DNA from: Portunus trituberculatus
Lineage: Eukaryota; Arthropoda; Malacostraca; Decapoda; Portunidae
NCBI RefSeq assembly: GCF_017591435.1
Contig: NC_059259.1
Span: 3,188,119 to 3,252,118, forward strand
Direction of reading: 5' to 3'
Length of the DNA stretch: 64,000 nucleotides
Below, one piece after another: positions 59,301 through 64,000 of the stretch. The position numbers and the translations under genes were made by a program. The notes beneath the pieces were generated by a model. That model worked only from the letters and a program-made list of their open reading frames with translations, was not told the DNA's origin and did not search any database. Each line of letters begins with the position of its first letter. Position 1 is the first letter of the stretch.

Positions 59301-59977
59301 TATGCTTTAAATTCACTTCATAATTCAATTGTCATTTTCCTCGGACTCTATGTCAGCCCTTCAGGCAATAGAGTCCGGCCGCACGGATACAAATGAAATC
59401 CAGGGCAACATCATTAATAAGCTGAATTCATGTCATAAATCCTTCTCACTGGTTTGGGTGCCTGGACATTCCAGTATACGCGGGAATGAACAGGCTGACA
59501 TGCTAGCTCGGTCTGCTGCAGAGCTCGAGGGAGCGTGGAACCTCCGTCGGGATCTGCAGTCATGTCTCTCAGTTGTTAAATCATCAGCAAAACTCCTGTG
59601 GCAGAGTCACTGGGACAACCTCCACCTCCACACCACCAAACCTATCCTGGGCGAGTGGGCCTCCTCCAATCGCCCCACAAGGCGGGAGGAGGTGGTCCTC
59701 GCACGCCTCAGGATGGGCTGCACCCTCCCCACCCACATGCTCCCCTACATAGCCAACGCCTTCCCACCACAGTGTTCCAGCTGTAATGTCACTCTCTGTC
59801 GAGCACATCCTGCTTCACTGTGTGCGTTATCGTGAGGAGAGGCGGCCCTTGGCGGCGTATTGCCGGGGTCGCGGCCTCCCGCTAACGCAAACCACCCTCC
59901 TCGGTGATGAACACCCGGATGTGGTCGATAGACTGATGATTTACCTGACTGAGGCCAATTTAATCATAGAGTTGTGA
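56307..59977 (+). pseudogene. LINE C ORF2 (endonuclease, RT, RNase H), frameshifted
   Basis: The endonuclease starts at the ATG at 56307: LQWNCRSIRNK, ICLQETRLQDQ, then after a shift near 56600 VVGDFNAHHQQWG and AIDLSLLSP. A second shift follows near 56880. RT: 57020-58003 (SSPGPDNISYIML, FRPIALTSCLCKVMERMV, QSGFRKYRSTMDHL), a shift near 57990, 57967-58647 (LDIHKAFDMTW, GVPQGSVLSPILFCIMINDI, YADDCAL). Another shift near 58640. RNase H: 58994-59221 (LYTDGSKTGE) and 59329-59835 (DSMSALQAIE, GNEQADMLA). The C-terminal Cys/His motif is at 59780-59830, again in two frames. No part is expected to be functional. Confidence 0.82.
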
Positions 59978-60614
59978 TTTATGTGTATATATTATGTTAT
60001 TTATTCTATGTATTTATTCTATATATTTATGTAAATAAAAGTATGAAAGTGTGTATGTTTCCAATTTTGCGTGATCTAATGTGAATGTTTTCCCCTGGTG
60101 CAATACGTAGTGATACTACGTAGCCACCCTGTGTGATTGTGATTTATCCCTCCCTCCCCCATGCCCTGACAAAGGACAATAGTTTTGAGATAGGTATAGG
60201 ATCCCTGTGTGAATGAAGCGTGCATGAGAATATGTGGAAACACGATGTTAAGATATTAAAAAAAAAAAAAAAAAAAAAAAAGAATAAAGCCATTAAAAAA
60301 ACTGTATATATGTTAAAACAAAATAAAAGGCTTATTTTAAAAGAAATATTAAAAAAAAGTTAAAAAATAAATATATGGCCTAATACCCAAGATGGCCAAA
60401 AAAAAAAAAAAAAAAAAATGGAAAGTTAGTTCGAGGTCCAGGCCTCAACCAGTGAACACAACGCCTCTTGGACTACCGTGGGATCCACCTCACCCAGCAC
60501 TTCACCACTGCGACACCTCATATGTATCACTTCCCCTCGTCCGTTTTTTCCACATTGCCTCCATATAGGATTAGTATTATTGTTAGGTATTAAGTTGGGT
60601 TCTTTATATTTATT

Positions 60615-61435
60615 TATGTGTTATAGAACCGTGACTGAAGCCGTGCTTCTTCTGATACTGTCAACCATTTTAGTTAGTTTTCGAGCTTCAATAACATCCT
60701 GGTCAGCCATGCAATCAACAATCTCAGTCGAGTCCATGTCCACAAAATCGCGGTGGGAGGCGACTCCCCGATACGAGTTCATGGACACCGGAATCGAAGG
60801 CTCGATCTCTGTCATGGATGCGCTGGAGTTTCAAAAGTGTTTTGACTTGATTTACGTGAAGCGTTTGAACTAACAAATCACCACTATCAAGTTTTTTAAC
60901 ATTAATCACGTTCCCAACATGGTAGTCAATTACCTTCTTGATAATAAATTAGTTACTGTAGAGAGGCGGGTGGTAGTCTTAGAGTGCAGGGTCACATGTT
61001 GCTTTATTAGGGTCAATATATAGACAGTCTGGCAGTCGGGGGTCGTCGATCAGTGTCCTCCCTCCCCTTTGCTGGGGAAGGATAGGAAGGTCCATCAGGC
61101 ATGGAGGGGGAAGGTACACCCCCTCCTGCAGGAGGGGTGCGGGACACAAGTGGGAAGAAGTCAGGGGGGAGTTTCCTAGCGTCGGGTTATCCTGCCAGAC
61201 TACTCTAGGGGGGCCGGACGTTGTCAATTCACCCCAAAAGCACGCTCACTGAGGCGAATCCTCCGTAAGTGAGAGAGGAAAGACAATCTGACAACCTCGC
61301 AACAGACACCTTCTGTTGCCGCTAAGGAGAGGAGAGTGAAGAGGCAAGGCTAAAAACACGGGGCAGTGGGAATCCTAACTATTTAACTATACCTAAGCCT
61401 GATGGGCGTACAAATAATCCACGCGGAGGTGGCAG
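60615..61435 (-). mobile_element. LINE C copy d, inverted 5' fragment
   Basis: From about 61435 down, the minus strand matches the 5' UTR of copy c (GTACGCCCATCAGGCTTAGG, CGGCAACAGAAGGTGTCTGT, GTGAGCGTGCTTTTGGGGTG), then the ORF1 start (60909-60621: VKKLDSGDLLVQTLHVNQVK, GVASHRDFVDMDSTEIVD). The match stops at about 60640 and unrelated sequence follows to 60420. Confidence 0.8.
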
Positions 61436-61489
61436 AAAGACAGCAATAAAGATGAGGCTGTGAACAGAACTACGACTGTTACTACCACT

Positions 61490-61580
61490 ACTACTACAGT
61501 TACTGCTGCTGTTGCTGTTGCTGCTGCTGCTGCTGCTGCTGCTACTACTAATGCTGTTGCAGCTGCTGCTGCTGTTATCA
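61490..61580. repeat. (CTG)n/(CTA)n trinucleotide repeat
   Basis: ACT/GCT trinucleotides about 90 bp; Ala- or Val-only frames here are artefacts. Confidence 0.9.
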
Positions 61581-62060
61581 CTATTACTAACTCATGATAG
61601 ACATTTCCTGTCGGCTATGAATCATTTACCATATTGTTTACGCCAAGTACAACGTGGTCATACAGGTGCATGAAATTGTCTCACAGAAGGGTTGTCATAA
61701 GCTTCACTGTGCGGAGAGAGACTGAAATGGAATCATGAGTTGCTTTCTGGGTTATATTAGCAAGTAAAGCACTGAAGGGAGGGAGAAACACACACCTCCA
61801 CTTAAATTACACGTCATTCGTCTATTTTCTATTTATTCCCTGTCGAAACACGTTTTTTTTTTTTCATGACAATCATCACTTATTCTAATAACGTTTATGA
61901 CATTCATCATCAGTATAACCGATTCTTATCACTTTTAAGACTATCTGAAATTCTATATCAAATGGAATAAAGGTGTAGCAGGATGAGGGCGAGGAGCAGC
62001 AGAAACAGTAAGAAAAACGTACTGTTAGTTGTAGTAGGAGGAGGAGGAAGCGCATTCGGA

Positions 62061-62256
62061 TTAAATGTCATAAACCTTAGAAAAGATGGCCGGCATCTCT
62101 TCGTTGCCCTTGTTGGGGCGCGAAGTTGCTCCACCCTCTGACTCATATCCAGCAGACTCAACTTGTGTTGACTCCTCCAGCTCCTCGCTCAAGGTATTCA
62201 GGGGGTATCTAGATCTCATTTCCATGGCTCCAGAGTTCGAAGTGTTGCCTGTGTAC
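62061..62256 (-). CDS. GPCR last exon, cytoplasmic tail
   Basis: Acceptor TTTTGCCCCTCAG at 62269-62257; the first base completes a Lys codon. Encodes 64 residues, acidic (LSEELEESTQVESAGYESEG), stop at 62061. Pyrimidine tract on the minus strand is an A-run on the plus strand. Confidence 0.8.
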
Positions 62257-63507
62257 CTGAGGGGCAAAAAAAAAAAAAAAAAAAAAAACTATGGTTTGAC
62301 AAGATTGAAAGAAACGTGGAATGATCGTAAAAAGACGAGTCATCCAGGTGTTGTTAAGAAGGTTAGGTTATGTTAGTCTAATTTAAAATAGGTTAGTTTA
62401 TGTCAGGAACTACTTAGATCCAATTTTGGTTAGCTTAGATTACGTTTAGTTATGCTACTTTACCCCCAGCTTATTTTATGACCTACTACGTTTTGGTAAT
62501 GCTGGTTTAGTAATGTTGTTGGTTTAGTTTATTATAGGTTATGTTGCATTAGGTTTAATCATGTTAGCTAGCTAAAGTTATTTATGATTAGATTATAATA
62601 TTATTGAATTATATTTACTGTTGTCAATTTAGTTTTGTATAGTCTGGTTTATTTAGTTAGCTTAGTTTGTACTTTATAAATCATGCTAGCTCTAATCAGA
62701 TTCTGGAAGCTTATTTATGAACTTAACACAATCCATCTCCCAAAAAACAGCTTGGATTACCGATTTCCAAATGGTCTGAATGGAGCATAACTGCCTCAAA
62801 ATACTGATGTATAACCATGCGATTCTCAGCACCGACACAAGCATTGGTGGTAGCAAGGAAGACTCACTTTGAATTGCCGTGGTTGGACTTGATGCTGCCC
62901 TGCTTCCTGCTGTAGAAGGAGAGGGTGCTGGAGAAGCTCGTTGTGAACGTGGCGCTTCGGGAAAGAAGATTGGGGGTGACACCACAGCCCCATCTCTCGC
63001 GGATCTGAAATCAACGTGTATTTCATTGTTATGCTTGTGTGTGTTGGGGAGTAGGGGGTGGGTGGGTGAGGGTGTCAGTGTGTACAGTACCTTGCGTAAC
63101 GTGGTTCGGTTGAGAATGAAGACCAAGAAGAGCGTAAGACCTTCCAGTGTGTTGATGATGTCCATGACTATCCTGCGAAAGAGAAGGAGGAAGAAGAAAA
63201 GAACATAGAAAGAGGGGGTAGAGGAAGAGGAAGGAAGGACAAGTTGAGAAGAGGAAGAGGAGAAGGAAGGAAGGGGGCATTAGAACGTGGGTCATGACAT
63301 CAGTATAGGTTACCGTATCGCAGGTTATCTAATTCCTTCATTCCATAAGAAAACAGTACCTTAGTCTAGTTGAATTACTCGCATTGCACTAGACTCACCA
63401 TTCGATACACCTGCCGTGTTGATAGGACACCACCTCTGCAATCCACGTCACACCCATCACCAGGAACAGCTTCACGCACAGCCACATCCTGCACAGCACC
63501 AACGATT

Positions 63508-63590
<83 letters not shown>

Positions 63591-63952
63591 GACTTTCCTC
63601 TCACCACAACTATTTTCAAAAGCCACAGACGATTAGCCACATTGTCGAAAGTATTTCTCCTATTAATAATGTAGGTCTTGTTAACCTGGCAATAGAACAG
63701 TAAACACATCCTTAGAAACCCGTGTAACATCTACAATAGCCTTGGGAATATAGTGGAGGTGTGGTGTGGAAGTATTTCAGAATACGGACCCTTCTCTCTC
63801 TCACCTTTCTCGATTCATTTCACGACTTCGCCTGAGCAACGAGTTCCTTTGTCTCTTGATCAGAATGACGATCACCAGCGCGAAGAGGACCATGTTTGTC
63901 ACCAGCACCAGGGACACCCACGCGTAGTAGTAGATCCAAACCGACTTGCCGA
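62061..63952 (-). CDS. Methuselah-like class B GPCR, last five exons (TM5 to stop)
   Basis: Minus-strand exons: 63952-63805, 63488-63399, 63172-63091, 63004-62868, 62256-62061 (stop TAA 62063-62061). All sites are GT/AG and phases are consistent (2,2,0,2). Exon 1 here holds TM5 (WIYYYAWVSLVLVTNMVLFA) with a basic loop (IKRQRNSLLRRSRE). Exon 2 holds TM6 (KLFLVMGVTWIAEVVSYQHG), and exon 3 holds TM7 (VMDIINTLEGLTLFLVFILN) with NRTTLRK. Exons 4 and 5 form a 110-residue Ser-rich cytoplasmic tail ending VYDI. The KLF-MG-TWI-E block in TM6 and the N-LEG-LFL-F block in TM7 point to the Methuselah-like group; adhesion GPCRs are the alternative. N-terminal ectodomain and TM1-4 are beyond the right edge. 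Confidence 0.8.
62340..62700. repeat. Degenerate GGTTAG/TTAGTTTA tract in a GPCR intron
   Basis: TTAGGTTA-like words recur with many changes; a decayed TTAGG-type repeat or simple TTA-rich drift. Confidence 0.5.
62868..63004 (-). CDS. GPCR exon, proximal cytoplasmic tail
   Basis: Acceptor GTTGATTTCAG, donor GTGAGT at 62867-62862. 137 nt, phase 0 in and 2 out. Encodes IRERWGCGVTPNLLSRS and a Ser/Thr-rich stretch. Confidence 0.8.
63091..63172 (-). CDS. GPCR exon, TM7
   Basis: Acceptor TTTCGCAG at 63180-63173, donor GTACTG. 82 nt. The split Trp codon is completed by the first base. The 27 residues are TM7 and its cytoplasmic end. Confidence 0.82.
63399..63488 (-). CDS. GPCR exon, TM6
   Basis: Acceptor GTGCTGTGCAG, donor GTGAGT at 63398-63393. 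90 nt, phase 2 to 2. Carries the LFLVMGVTWIAE signature and extracellular loop 3 (YQHGRCIE). Confidence 0.83.
63514..63592. repeat. (CT)n-(CA)n microsatellite in a GPCR intron
   Basis: CT run 63514-63571 followed by CA to 63592; ends close to the TM6 exon acceptor at 63488. Confidence 0.95.
63805..63952 (-). CDS. GPCR exon, TM5 and third intracellular loop
   Basis: Acceptor CTACCCACAG, donor GTGAGA at 63804-63799. 148 nt, phase 1 in, phase 2 out. TM5 hydrophobic segment is followed by a strongly basic loop. It is the first exon seen of this gene. Confidence 0.8.
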
Positions 63953-64000
63953 CTGTGGGTAGGAGGAAACAGTATACCAGAAATGTTAATGCTATCCACG

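Larger units (their letters stand above)
54615..60418 (+). mobile_element. LINE C copy c, nearly full length, frameshifted
   Basis: The 5' UTR runs about 54615-55100, ORF1 (gag with zinc knuckles) 55100-56307, and ORF2 56307 to about 59977 (endonuclease, RT, RNase H, Cys/His tail). The 3' UTR runs to an A-tail at 60400-60418. It starts where the A-tail of copy b stops. Domain content (two ORFs, RNase H after RT) is that of the I/Jockey group. ORF1 has one frameshift and ORF2 at least four, so it is inactive. Confidence 0.88.

Overview
The window reads as nuclear DNA of an arthropod, most likely a decapod crustacean and perhaps a crab. The signs are two spliced animal genes, arthropod-type TTAGG/CCTAA repeat tracts, tRNA-headed SINEs, several LINE families, and a very high load of (GT)n, (GA)n, (TA)n, (ATT)n and (GGA)n microsatellites. 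The species is inference. No bacterial genes, CRISPR arrays or rRNA genes were seen.

Left part (1-21.4 kb): a minus-strand gene for an HMG20-type HMG-box protein, put together here from six coding exons whose splice phases all fit. Exon 1 is at 21.28-21.41 kb and the gene runs off the left edge after the exon at 691-752. Its 12.5-kb intron between 15.9 and 3.4 kb is almost wholly four copies of a CR1-like LINE (LINE A), all in the sense orientation of the gene. Other introns hold a piggyBac-type MITE with an internal minisatellite, a 160-bp inverted repeat and a tRNA-derived SINE.

Middle part (17.9-45.7 kb): mostly repeats. It holds satellite and minisatellite arrays; a LINE fragment split by a SINE and by a 730-bp terminal-inverted-repeat element that carries a MADF-like ORF; a palindromic element with facing CCTAA and TTAGG tracts set inside (TA)n; an intronless cold-shock-domain ORF broken in its second RNA-binding motif; a small gene with TATA box and initiator for a cysteine-rich peptide, with a frame puzzle; a decayed LTR-element gag; a decayed copy of a large invertebrate gene family of unknown function (35.6-39.0 kb); a Mutator-like relic; and TA tracts up to about 0.9 kb.

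Right part (45.7-64 kb): a nest of a second LINE family (LINE C, I/Jockey-like, with zinc-knuckle gag, endonuclease, RT and RNase H). One copy is minus and holds a solo LTR, one is plus and holds a nested LINE B, one is nearly full length but frameshifted, and one is an inverted 5' piece. At the right edge (62.06-63.95 kb) are five consecutive minus-strand exons of a Methuselah-like class B GPCR, from TM5 to the stop codon; the 5' part lies beyond the window.

The host genes are the HMG20 gene, the GPCR gene and probably the cysteine-rich peptide gene. Nearly everything else is mobile DNA or simple repeat. All family names come from reading translations and motifs by eye; no search was run.
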